Assembly (NCBI GenBank): GCA_021776685.1
Contig: JAJFFJ010000010.1
Span: 1-37,346 of the forward strand
Direction of reading: 5' to 3'
DNA: 37,346 nucleotides
Source: Alphaproteobacteria bacterium
GTDB taxonomy: Bacteria > Pseudomonadota > Alphaproteobacteria > Bin65
Shown here: piece after piece, positions 15,155 through 22,803 of the stretch
Position numbering within the stretch: position 1 is the stretch's first letter
Layout: the number at the start of each line of letters is the position of its first letter
Translations under genes and position numbers: made by a program
The notes under the pieces: generated by a model
The model's input: only the letters and a program-made list of their open reading frames with translations
The model's database searches: none
What the model was told of the DNA's origin: nothing

Positions 15155-16449
15155 GATACTCGCCCGCCAAATGCTCTTGGCTCTGGGCCACCCCAGGCCC
15201 AGTCGAGCAATTCTACCGTATGAACAACCGGCGTGTCAGTGCCTCCGGCAAGCTGCACCATACAGCCGATATTGCCGGTGGCGATGACGTCCGGGTGGCT
15301 GCGCGCGATGTTCGCCAGCTTTCGCGTGCGGAGCCTACCGGCGATTTCAGGCTGCAGAATGTTATACGTGCCGGCGGACCCGCAGCAGAGATGGGCTTCC
15401 CCCGGCTCGCTGACGTCGAATCCGGCCTGCCGCAACAGGTCTACCGGCGGCGCTTTCAGCCCCTGGCCATGCTGCATTGAGCAGGCGGAATGATAGGTGA
15501 CGTTCAGCTGGTCCGGGGGGCGCGGCTTGGGCAGGTCGAGCTCGACAATGAACTCGGTGATATCCCGCGCGAGGGCCGAAACCGCCGCCGCCTTCTCCGC
15601 CATAGCGTCGTCGTCGCGGAACATGAACCCGTAATCCTTCACGGTCGTGCCACACCCGGAGGCATTGATGATGATGGCATCCAGGCCGCCGCCTTCCATC
15701 TCCCGCCCCCACGCCTCGATATTGCGGGCGGCCTGGGCATGAGACGCGCCGGTCTCACCCATGTGATGCAACAGAGACCCGCAACAACCGCCGCCCTTCG
15801 CCACAACCACTGCACAACCGTGGCGGTTGAGGAGACGCACGGTGGCCTCGTTGATCTCCGGCGACAGCACCGTCTGGGCGCAGCCGGTCAGCAGGGCCAC
15901 CCGCTTTTTCTGCGGCCCGATCGGTGGGTAAACCTGGGGCCGGTCAACAGCAGACGGGTTGGGAACGCGCTTTGGCCCCAGGGTGAACAGGGGCTTCAGA
16001 GCCTTTGGCGCTATCCGGCCGAAGGGGCGCAGGGGCGCCATGGCCAGCAGCGCCATGCGGAAGCGCCAGGGGTAGGGCAACACCAGAGTCAGCAAACGCC
16101 GGAACAGACGGTCCATAATCCGGCGGCGGAAGCGCTTGCGAATGTGAGCCCGGGCGTGGTCCACCAGATGCATATAATGCACTGAAGCGGGACAGGTGGT
16201 CATGCAAGAGAGGCAGGAGAGGCAGCGGTCGATATGCTTGACCTCTTCTCCGGTGGGCGCCCGGTCCTCCTCCAGGAAGCTCTTGATCTGGTAGATGCGA
16301 CCGCGCGGGCTGTCGAGTTCGTCGCCCAGGATCACATAGGTGGGGCAGGTGGCCGTGCAGAACCCGCAATGAACGCACGACCGCAGGATCGAGTTCGCGA
16401 CTTCGATATCCGAATCGGCAAGCTGGGCCAGAGTGAAGTGTGTCTGCAT
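15151..16449 (-). CDS. glcF: Glycolate oxidase iron-sulfur subunit GlcF
   Basis: A 432-residue subunit of the membrane-associated glycolate oxidase. Two 4Fe-4S motifs are complete: Cys25/28/31/35 (CVHCGFCTATCP) and Cys76/79/82/86 (CLSCLSCMTTCP). Two CCG domains follow (GCAQTVLSP...GGGCCGSLLHH and HSACSMQHGQG...HLCCGSAGTYN). It passes electrons from the flavin subunits GlcD/GlcE to the respiratory chain. The start codon shares one base with the glcE stop. The length is normal. Confidence 0.96.
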   Translation of the reverse strand: MQTHFTLAQLADSDIEVANSILRSCVHCGFCTATCPTYVILGDELDSPRGRIYQIKSFLEEDRAPTGEEVKHIDRCLSCLSCMTTCPASVHYMHLVDHARAHIRKRFRRRIMDRLFRRLLTLVLPYPWRFRMALLAMAPLRPFGRIAPKALKPLFTLGPKRVPNPSAVDRPQVYPPIGPQKKRVALLTGCAQTVLSPEINEATVRLLNRHGCAVVVAKGGGCCGSLLHHMGETGASHAQAARNIEAWGREMEGGGLDAIIINASGCGTTVKDYGFMFRDDDAMAEKAAAVSALARDITEFIVELDLPKPRPPDQLNVTYHSACSMQHGQGLKAPPVDLLRQAGFDVSEPGEAHLCCGSAGTYNILQPEIAGRLRTRKLANIARSHPDVIATGNIGCMVQLAGGTDTPVVHTVELLDWAWGGPEPRAFGGRVS

Positions 16450-17681
16450 CAGCCGGGCTCGGGAGCCATCCGCCCCGGATTGAGAATACCTTTCGGATCA
16501 AAATTCTCACGCAGGCGCTCACTGAGCGCGGCGACGCCCGCGGATTGTGGTTGAAAGGGCGGTATAAACTGGCGCACTGGATCGGGCGCGCGCATCAGGG
16601 TCGCATGGCCGCCGGCGTGGGAATGGTCGAGCGCCGTGCGCACCACATTCGCCCCGGCTTCATCTGCCGCATCACACGCCAGCCAGATCAGCCCACCACC
16701 CCAGTCGTAGAACCAATCCGCGCCCGGCACGCCGGCGCAAATCTGCGCAATTGTTGGCCCCATGGACGGCGGCACAGAGAGGCGCCAGATCGCCTTCTCG
16801 GTATCAGGCAACAGGGTTGCCACATCAGCGACCTCCCGCCAAAGCGTGCGGGAATTGTGCCCATGTAGCTCCTCGCCCTCACCATAGATGCCCAAGAGCT
16901 CCCGCAGCGCCGCACAGCGGTGCTCGACCGATGGTCCCACCCCTTCCACCCTGACGGCGGTGACGGAGCGCGCCACATCCCCCACATAGCCGACCGCCGA
17001 CCGCCCGGCGATCCCGGCCGGCAGGTGCGCGGCAGCCGAAACTTCGTGCGCGGAATTGAGCGCGTGGGTCAGGGCCCGCATCGCAACGCCGTCATCCAGC
17101 CCGTAGAGCAACACAGTGCGGGTCTTCTCCCCCGCCGGCAGAACTTTCACAGTCAGCGTCGTCATTACGCCCAGTGTGCCGAAGCTGCCGGCGAACAGCT
17201 TGCAGAGGTCGTAGCCGGTCACGTTCTTGACCACGCGTCCGCCTGACTTGATTGCCTCACCCCGGCCAGTTACTGCGGAAAAGCCCAGAAAATGGTCGCG
17301 TGCGCCGCCCGACTTGATCCGCCGCGGCCCGGACAGGTTTGTGGCCACCACACCGCCCAGGGTCTGCAGTCCCGGCGGCTGACCGAAGAGCGGCCCCAGG
17401 TCCGGTGGCTCAAATGCCAGCTGCTGGCCGCTCTCCGCCAATAGTGTCTGAATCTCGATCAAGGTGGTGCCGGGGCCCGCGGACAGCACAAGCTCGTCAG
17501 CCTCATAGAGCGTGACACCCTGGAGCGCAGAAACATCAAGCACGTGGTTGGTGCGGATGACTCCACCCCATCCCCGCTTGGTGCCGGCGCCCTGGATATC
17601 CAGCGGCGCATCATTGGCGGCCGCCCACTGGACAGCCGCGATGACATCTTCCGGCGTATTTGGCGCCAGCCGCTCGGTCAT
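16449..17681 (-). CDS. glcE: Glycolate oxidase FAD-binding subunit GlcE
   Basis: A 410-residue FAD-binding protein. It shows the PCMH-type FAD domain (PLDIQGAGTKRGWGG, LSAGPGTTLIEIQTLL, LGGVVATNLSGPRRIKSGGARDHFLG, GGRVVKNVTGYDLCKLFAGSFGTLGV) characteristic of GlcE. It acts with GlcD and GlcF to oxidise glycolate to glyoxylate. The ATG at 17681 follows GGGGAG. A weak minus-strand promoter (TTGTGT at 17731-17736, TATGGT at 17709-17714, 16-base gap) is possible. The usual glcD-E-F order is broken: glcD is more than 5 kb away at 22804. Confidence 0.95.
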   Translation of the reverse strand: MTERLAPNTPEDVIAAVQWAAANDAPLDIQGAGTKRGWGGVIRTNHVLDVSALQGVTLYEADELVLSAGPGTTLIEIQTLLAESGQQLAFEPPDLGPLFGQPPGLQTLGGVVATNLSGPRRIKSGGARDHFLGFSAVTGRGEAIKSGGRVVKNVTGYDLCKLFAGSFGTLGVMTTLTVKVLPAGEKTRTVLLYGLDDGVAMRALTHALNSAHEVSAAAHLPAGIAGRSAVGYVGDVARSVTAVRVEGVGPSVEHRCAALRELLGIYGEGEELHGHNSRTLWREVADVATLLPDTEKAIWRLSVPPSMGPTIAQICAGVPGADWFYDWGGGLIWLACDAADEAGANVVRTALDHSHAGGHATLMRAPDPVRQFIPPFQPQSAGVAALSERLRENFDPKGILNPGRMAPEPG

Positions 17682-17821
17682 TCAATCTCCCCTGCCCCTT
17701 GACCGTGAACCATATCGCTTTGCCTTCAACACACAAGCCTGCAACCAGCCTGCGCCGACCCGTTGCGTGGACAGCTGGTGTTCCCTGCGATAGGCAATTG
17801 GGAAACCAGTTCGGATGCGCC

Positions 17822-18979
17822 ATGGATTTCCAGTTTACGGAAGAGCAGCAGATGTTCGCCGACTCGGTGCGCGGCTTTGCCGAACGCCGACTGGCTGACG
17901 GCGCCCTCCAACGGGCGCACGCGCCAGGGTTCGCCTGGGACGTGGCCGCCCAGATGGCGGAACAGGGCCTGACCGGCATCACGGTTGCAGCAGAGGATGG
18001 CGGCCAGGGCGGTAGCCTGATGGACGCTGTGATCGCCATCGAGACCGTCGCCCGCATCTGCCCCAAAAGCGCGGATGTTATTCAAGCGACCAACTTCGGC
18101 CCCATCCGCACCTTTGCCGAATACGCGACCCGTGCGCAGAAAGCCCGCTGGCTGCCCAACCTGCTGGCAGGTAGATCTGTCATCTCCGTCTGCATGAGCG
18201 AGCCGGACGCAGGCTCCGCCGCCACCGACCTCACCACCAGCGCCACACCTGACGGCGACGGCTTTCGCCTGAACGGGTCCAAGGTCTTTTCCACCAACAG
18301 TCCCGAGGCGGCGGTGTTTCTGGTCTATTGCCGGTTCGGTCCCGGCGTCGGCGGCATCGGTTCGGTGCTGGTCCCCCGGGATGCGCCGGGTCTCAGCTTT
18401 GGCAAGCCCAGCCGGTTCCTCACCGGCGAGGATTGGGTGCAGCTCTATTTCGAGGACTGCGCCGTACCTGCAGACGACGTCCTGCTGCCGGCGGGCGGAT
18501 TCCAACGGCAGATAAAGGGATTCAACGCAGAGCGTATCGGCAATGCCTCGCGCTCCCTGGGAGTCGCCCAGTGCGCCTTTGACCTGGCGAAAACCCATGC
18601 GGAAACACGTATGCAGTTTGGCCGGCATCTTGCTGAGTTCCAGGGCACCCAGTGGAAGTTTGCAGAGATGGCCATGAAGCTGGATGCAGCCCGGCTGTTG
18701 CTCTATCGGGCCGCAACCGGCGCCGCTGACGGCCTGCCATCTGCTTATGACACAACTGTCGCCAAGGCCTATTGCAACACCGCTGGTTTCGAGGTGGCCA
18801 ATGAAGCACTGCAGGTGATGGGCGCGCTCGGCTTCACCGAGGACAGCCTGGTGCAATATTGCGTCCGCCGCACGCGGGGCTGGATGATCGCCGGCGGCAC
18901 GGTCGAAATCCTGAAGAACCGCATCGCTGAGCATATCTTCGACCGCCGCTTTCCCCAGCGCCCTCCCAAGCCTGAATGA
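17822..18979 (+). CDS. Acyl-CoA dehydrogenase
   Basis: A 385-residue FAD enzyme of the acyl-CoA dehydrogenase family. The N-terminus MDFQFTEEQQMFADSVRGFAERRL is typical. ICPKSADVIQATNFGPI and VISVCMSEPDAGSAATDLTT are the FAD/substrate signature, and QVMGALGFTEDSLVQYCVRRTRGWMIAGGTVEI is the C-terminal signature. The position equivalent to the MCAD catalytic Glu (YEGT) reads GGT, so the base must lie elsewhere or be absent. The ATG at 17822 is chosen from homology; its ribosome binding site is weak. It starts a plus-strand run with the acyl-CoA synthetase only 7 bases downstream. Confidence 0.92.
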   Translation: MDFQFTEEQQMFADSVRGFAERRLADGALQRAHAPGFAWDVAAQMAEQGLTGITVAAEDGGQGGSLMDAVIAIETVARICPKSADVIQATNFGPIRTFAEYATRAQKARWLPNLLAGRSVISVCMSEPDAGSAATDLTTSATPDGDGFRLNGSKVFSTNSPEAAVFLVYCRFGPGVGGIGSVLVPRDAPGLSFGKPSRFLTGEDWVQLYFEDCAVPADDVLLPAGGFQRQIKGFNAERIGNASRSLGVAQCAFDLAKTHAETRMQFGRHLAEFQGTQWKFAEMAMKLDAARLLLYRAATGAADGLPSAYDTTVAKAYCNTAGFEVANEALQVMGALGFTEDSLVQYCVRRTRGWMIAGGTVEILKNRIAEHIFDRRFPQRPPKPE

Positions 18980-18986
18980 AATCCAC

Positions 18987-21023
18987 ATGACGCCCGAGGT
19001 TACCCGCGCCCTTTTCAGCCCCCGCACCATTGCGCTTGTCGGCGCTTCGGACGATCCGGCGAAGGTGGCGGGGCGCCCCCTCACCTTCCTGCGTCAGCAC
19101 GGATTTGGAGGCGAGATCTGGCCGATAAATCCGCGGCGGGAAACCGTGCAGGGCGAACCCGCGTTTGCCAGCCTTGCCGACCTTCCGGGCACACCTGAGC
19201 ACGCCTATATCCTCTTGCCGGCCGATGCAGCCATTGAAGCCGCAGCGGAATGCGCGAGCGCGGGCGTCCTTGTGGTCTCTGTGCTGGCGGATGGCTTCAG
19301 CGAGGCAGGCGACGCCGGGATGCGGCGGCAGCAGCGCCTGCTTGCGGCCGTCTCTGGCAGCCAAACGCGGCTCCTCGGGCCACAGTGCCTGGGCGTCGTC
19401 AATGTATCCCGCAAGATCGCCCTCACCGCCAATGCCGCCTTTGCCGAGCCTGAAATAGAGCCCGGCGGCCTGATGGTCGCGTCCCACAGTGGCAGCATGC
19501 TGGGCGCGCTCTTGTCCCGGGGGGTGGCCCGGGGCCTTGGCTTTGCCCACTTCGTGTCTTTCGGCAATGAAGCGGACCTCTCCATCGGCGAGGTGTGCCA
19601 CGGCGCAATCCACCACCCGGACGTAACCGCCTTCCTGTTGTTCCTGGAGACCATCCGCCAGCCCGAGCAATTTGCCGTCTTCGCCCGCGCGGCATGGGAC
19701 GCCGGCAAGCCCGTGGTCGCATATCGCCTGGGACGCTCAGCCGCGGCGGCGGAACTTACGGTCTCCCATACGGGCGCGATGCTGTCTGACGGACGCGCCA
19801 TCGATGCGTTCCTTGCAGACTGCGGCGTCGCCAGCATCCACGCCCTCGAAAGCCTGTTGGAGGCACCACCGCTCCTCCACATACCCAGGGCAGCTGCGCC
19901 AGCCGGCGTTGCGGTGGTTGCGACCACCGGCGGCGGCGGCGCAATGGTGGTCGATCAACTTGCCCGAGCGGGCGCGCCGCTGGCCAGATTCAGTGAGGCG
20001 TTTAAATCGAATCTCATCGCTGCCGATTTGCCCGCGCCCGAAGGCCCGCTCCTGGACGTCACCCTTGCCGGCACCCGGCCGGAGGTGATGGGCAAGGCGC
20101 TCGATCTGCTTGCGGCGGACCCGGATATCGCGCTCACCGTCGCGGTGGTCGGGTCGTCGGCGCGTTTCCAGCCACAGCTCGCCGTTCAGGCGCTGGTCGA
20201 TGGGGCCGCGCGTGGCGGCAACATCGCTGCATTCCTGAACCCCAACGCCCCTGAGTCGCTGGCGCGCCTGTCTGCAGCAGGCATGCCCGCGTTCCGCACT
20301 GCGGAGGGGCTGGCCGATTGTGTGCGTGCCTGGATGCGCCACCGTCCACCGCGCATCAGTCCCAGACCTCTTGCCAACCTGGCGGGCAACCCAACACCCC
20401 TCGACGAATCCAGGTCGCTGGCGCTCTTGTCGAAGGCGGGCCTCCCCTGTGTCAGCACCATCTTGGTCGAAGCCAGCGAGACCTTGCCCGATCTGCCATT
20501 TCCCTATCCCGTTGTTGCAAAGGGTATTGCCCCGGGCGTTGCCCACAAGACCGAGCGCGGGCTGGTGCGGCTTGATCTGCCAGACGCAGCATCGCTGCAG
20601 ACCGCCATTGCCGATTTGTGCGCCCAGCCAGACTGCAAGCAGGTTCTGATCGCGCCCATGGTTTGGGGTGTGGGCGAGGTGCTGCTGGGCTTTCGCCGTG
20701 ATCCGGTGGTCGGACCGGTGGTGATGCTGAGCCCCGGTGGTGTCCTCGCGGAGCTTTACGATGACCGAACCGTGCGAACCGCCCCCGTGGACGACGCCAT
20801 CGCCCGTGAGATGATTGCCGAATTGCCTGGCCTGCAACCGCTTACCGGCTATCGCAATCTGCCGCCGGGAGATGTAGACGCGCTCGCCGCGGCGATTGTC
20901 ACTCTTTCCCGGCTGGCAGCTGCGGATGATCCTGTAATCCATGAGGCGGAGGTCAATCCGCTGATCGTGCGCGCGCCCGGCGAGGGTGTCGTGGCAGTCG
21001 ACGCGCTGGTAGTGACCGCGTAA
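18987..21023 (+). CDS. Acetate--CoA ligase (ADP-forming) family protein
   Basis: A 678-residue fused ADP-forming acyl-CoA synthetase. The CoA-binding domain opens TIALVGASDDPAKVAGRP. Succinyl-CoA-ligase-like domains follow, with ASHSGSMLGALL and the phosphohistidine segment ELTVSHTGAML. The C-terminal ATP-grasp domain contains PYPVVAKGIAPGVAHKTERGLVRL and HEAEVNPLIV. Such enzymes interconvert acyl-CoA and acid while making or using ATP. Together with the dehydrogenase before it and the SCP2-like protein and hydrolase after it, this suggests catabolism of an organic acid as its CoA ester. The substrate is unknown. Confidence 0.93.
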   Translation: MTPEVTRALFSPRTIALVGASDDPAKVAGRPLTFLRQHGFGGEIWPINPRRETVQGEPAFASLADLPGTPEHAYILLPADAAIEAAAECASAGVLVVSVLADGFSEAGDAGMRRQQRLLAAVSGSQTRLLGPQCLGVVNVSRKIALTANAAFAEPEIEPGGLMVASHSGSMLGALLSRGVARGLGFAHFVSFGNEADLSIGEVCHGAIHHPDVTAFLLFLETIRQPEQFAVFARAAWDAGKPVVAYRLGRSAAAAELTVSHTGAMLSDGRAIDAFLADCGVASIHALESLLEAPPLLHIPRAAAPAGVAVVATTGGGGAMVVDQLARAGAPLARFSEAFKSNLIAADLPAPEGPLLDVTLAGTRPEVMGKALDLLAADPDIALTVAVVGSSARFQPQLAVQALVDGAARGGNIAAFLNPNAPESLARLSAAGMPAFRTAEGLADCVRAWMRHRPPRISPRPLANLAGNPTPLDESRSLALLSKAGLPCVSTILVEASETLPDLPFPYPVVAKGIAPGVAHKTERGLVRLDLPDAASLQTAIADLCAQPDCKQVLIAPMVWGVGEVLLGFRRDPVVGPVVMLSPGGVLAELYDDRTVRTAPVDDAIAREMIAELPGLQPLTGYRNLPPGDVDALAAAIVTLSRLAAADDPVIHEAEVNPLIVRAPGEGVVAVDALVVTA

Positions 21024-21030
21024 GGGAGGA

Positions 21031-21408
21031 ATGATGCTTGAGAAACTGCCCGACCTGGTGAATGGCGACACCCGCCTGGTGGCCCGCGGCGCCCACATCA
21101 CCCTCTCCTTCAAGGTCGACATGGGCGACCGATACTGGCTCGTCGATATCGACCGCGGCCGAGTCGCGGCCGTCCGCCCGAGCCCGGTGATGATGCCGCA
21201 ATACACCTTCGCGATCTGCTGCGCGGCCGAGCATTGGGGCGCGTTTTGGGAGCCCCATCCCAAACCCGGCTGGCAGGATATCTTCGGCATGCAGCGCCAC
21301 CATGGTTTGACCCTGGAAGGCGAGTTGCAGCCGCTTATCGCCAACCTCTTCTGGTTCAAGGATGTGCTCGAGTCGCCCCGCAAGCTCAGCCAAGGAGCCG
21401 CCGCATGA
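21031..21408 (+). CDS. Small SCP2-like (sterol carrier-like) protein
   Basis: A 125-residue protein. The order of elements (HITLSFKVDMGDRYWLVDIDRGRVAAVRPS, then YTFAICCAAEHWGAFWEP, then HHGLTLEGELQPLIANLFWFKDVLESPR) resembles the SCP2 fold, a small carrier for hydrophobic ligands or acyl-CoA. The match is by pattern only. GGGAGGA precedes two adjacent ATG codons; the second (21034) has better spacing. It ends in an ATGA overlap with the hydrolase gene, so the two are translationally coupled and probably act on the same compound. Confidence 0.75.
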   Translation: MMLEKLPDLVNGDTRLVARGAHITLSFKVDMGDRYWLVDIDRGRVAAVRPSPVMMPQYTFAICCAAEHWGAFWEPHPKPGWQDIFGMQRHHGLTLEGELQPLIANLFWFKDVLESPRKLSQGAAA

Positions 21409-22283
21409 ACGCGACCCCCAACACGGCTGATGGCGTTCGGGTCGAGCCATCCCTCGGCCGCTACATGCACCTCGAGATCGAGGGCCGGCCCCACCGCGTC
21501 TACTGGGAAGAGGCAGGACCGGCAGATGGCATCCCACTGCTGTGCCTGCACACGGCAGGCGCTGACGGGCGGCAATATCGCGGCCTGCTGGACGATCCGG
21601 ATGTGACCAGGGACTATCGCGTCATCGTGTACGACATGCCCTGGCACGGTAAATCCTCGCCGCCGGCCGGCTATCGCGACGAGGAATACCGGCTCACAAC
21701 CGATGGCTACATGAGCCAGATCACGGCCATCGCCGACGCGCTCCAGCTCGACCGGCCAGTGGTGATGGGCTGCTCCATCGGCGGGCGGATCGTGCTGCAT
21801 CTGGCGCTCGACCACCCCGAGAAATTCCGCGCCGTGATCGGCCTGCAATCCGCCGCCCACACCGCGCCCTATTACGACATCTCCTGGCTCAACCGGCCGG
21901 ATGTAAACGGCTGGGAGACGGCAGCGGCCTGGATATCCGGCCTGTTTGCGCCGGACGCGCCACCCGAGGGCCGCTGGGAGTCGCTGTGGCATTACATGCA
22001 GGGCGGGCCCGGCGTTTTCAAAGGCGACCTGTTCTTCTACACCATCGACGGTGATATCCGGGGCCGCCTCGGCGGCATCGATACCTCGAAGATTCCCGTC
22101 TACATGCTCACCGGAGAGTATGACTATTCCGGTTCGCCCGCTGACACGAAAGAGGCGGCAAAGCATATCGACGGCGCCGAGGTCACCATCATGCCGGGCC
22201 TCGGCCACTTCCCCATGAGCGAGAACTACCCCCGCTTCCGGGAACACCTGCTGCCAGTGCTGGCCAAGATTGCGAACGGCTAA
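21405..22283 (+). CDS. Alpha/beta hydrolase
   Basis: A 292-residue alpha/beta-hydrolase. The nucleophile elbow is MGCSIGGR (Ser124 in G-C-S-I-G). The acid is probably Asp240 (TGEYDYSG) and the His is His268 (PGLGHFPMSE). The oxyanion-hole strand LLCLHTAGADGRQYR carries HTAG instead of the usual HGxP/HGxG. Candidate activities are esterase, lactonase, C-C hydrolase or thioesterase. The open frame extends upstream, but the ATG at 21405 overlapping the TGA of the SCP2-like gene is the natural start, with AAGGAG just before it. Confidence 0.9.
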   Translation: MNATPNTADGVRVEPSLGRYMHLEIEGRPHRVYWEEAGPADGIPLLCLHTAGADGRQYRGLLDDPDVTRDYRVIVYDMPWHGKSSPPAGYRDEEYRLTTDGYMSQITAIADALQLDRPVVMGCSIGGRIVLHLALDHPEKFRAVIGLQSAAHTAPYYDISWLNRPDVNGWETAAAWISGLFAPDAPPEGRWESLWHYMQGGPGVFKGDLFFYTIDGDIRGRLGGIDTSKIPVYMLTGEYDYSGSPADTKEAAKHIDGAEVTIMPGLGHFPMSENYPRFREHLLPVLAKIANG

Positions 22284-22289
22284 GCAGCG

Positions 22290-22766
22290 ATGGCGGCAAC
22301 GATGGTGGTGGCGGCAACGATGGTGATGGCGCGCCCAGTCCGGCTCCTGCTTCTCGCCAGCGTTGTCGGCGCAGCAGGCTGCACAGCTACCACTGCGCCG
22401 CCGTCGGCCAAGCCAGCCGCTTGCCAGCATGGGGCCCAGCATGGCCAGCCAATGACCCGCACCTATCTGTTCTTCGGCCAAAAAACCGCCGACGGCCGCC
22501 CCATCGCCGCCGTTCGCTGGCGGCGCTTCCGCCGCACCGAGATCGTGCGCGCCTTCCCCGAGGGCTTTACGGTGATCGACGCGCGCGGCTTCTGGCGGAC
22601 CAAGAAGGGTCACACCCTGTGGGAAGGCGCCAAGGTCGTCATCCGTCTGCACCGGGGCCGGCCCGTCGACAACACCGGCATCGAAACCCTCCGCCGCCGC
22701 TATAAGGCGCGCTTCCAGCAGCAATCCGTGCTCCGCATCGACGAACGAGTCTGCGCGTCCTTCTGA
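22290..22766 (+). CDS. DUF3574 lipoprotein
   Basis: A 158-residue reading with a lipoprotein signal (MARPVRLLLLASVVGAAGC) followed by TRTYLFFGQKTADG ... WRRFRRTEIVRAFPEGFTVIDARGFWR ... EGAKVVIRLHR. This matches the DUF3574 pattern of small periplasmic lipoproteins of unknown function. The first ATG (22290) lies in an 18-bp tandem repeat and adds an odd hydrophobic stretch. In-frame ATG codons at 22320 or 22326 give a more normal lipoprotein signal. No clear ribosome binding site is seen, so it may depend on translation of the hydrolase 6 bases upstream. It converges on glcD. Confidence 0.8.
   Translation: MAATMVVAATMVMARPVRLLLLASVVGAAGCTATTAPPSAKPAACQHGAQHGQPMTRTYLFFGQKTADGRPIAAVRWRRFRRTEIVRAFPEGFTVIDARGFWRTKKGHTLWEGAKVVIRLHRGRPVDNTGIETLRRRYKARFQQQSVLRIDERVCASF
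22293..22328 (+). repeat. 18-bp tandem repeat at the DUF3574 gene start
   Basis: GCGGCAACGATGGTGGTG (22293-22310) is repeated at 22311-22328 with a single G-to-A change. Each copy holds an ATG in the gene's frame. Slippage would change the number of possible starts by six codons without shifting the frame. Confidence 0.8.
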
Positions 22767-22803
22767 TCCCCATACACCGCCCCAGCCACTTCCTTGAATA
22801 CAG

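Noticed and set aside
17726-19084. A 452-codon minus-strand frame opposite the acyl-CoA dehydrogenase
   Set aside because: Low-complexity composition and no motifs; the opposite strand carries the clear dehydrogenase.
19737-22724. A 995-codon open frame on the minus strand
   Set aside because: It lies opposite the ADP-forming CoA ligase, SCP2-like and hydrolase genes, whose motifs are clear. The translated product is rich in Arg/His/Gln with no domain; it is an antisense frame kept open by high GC.
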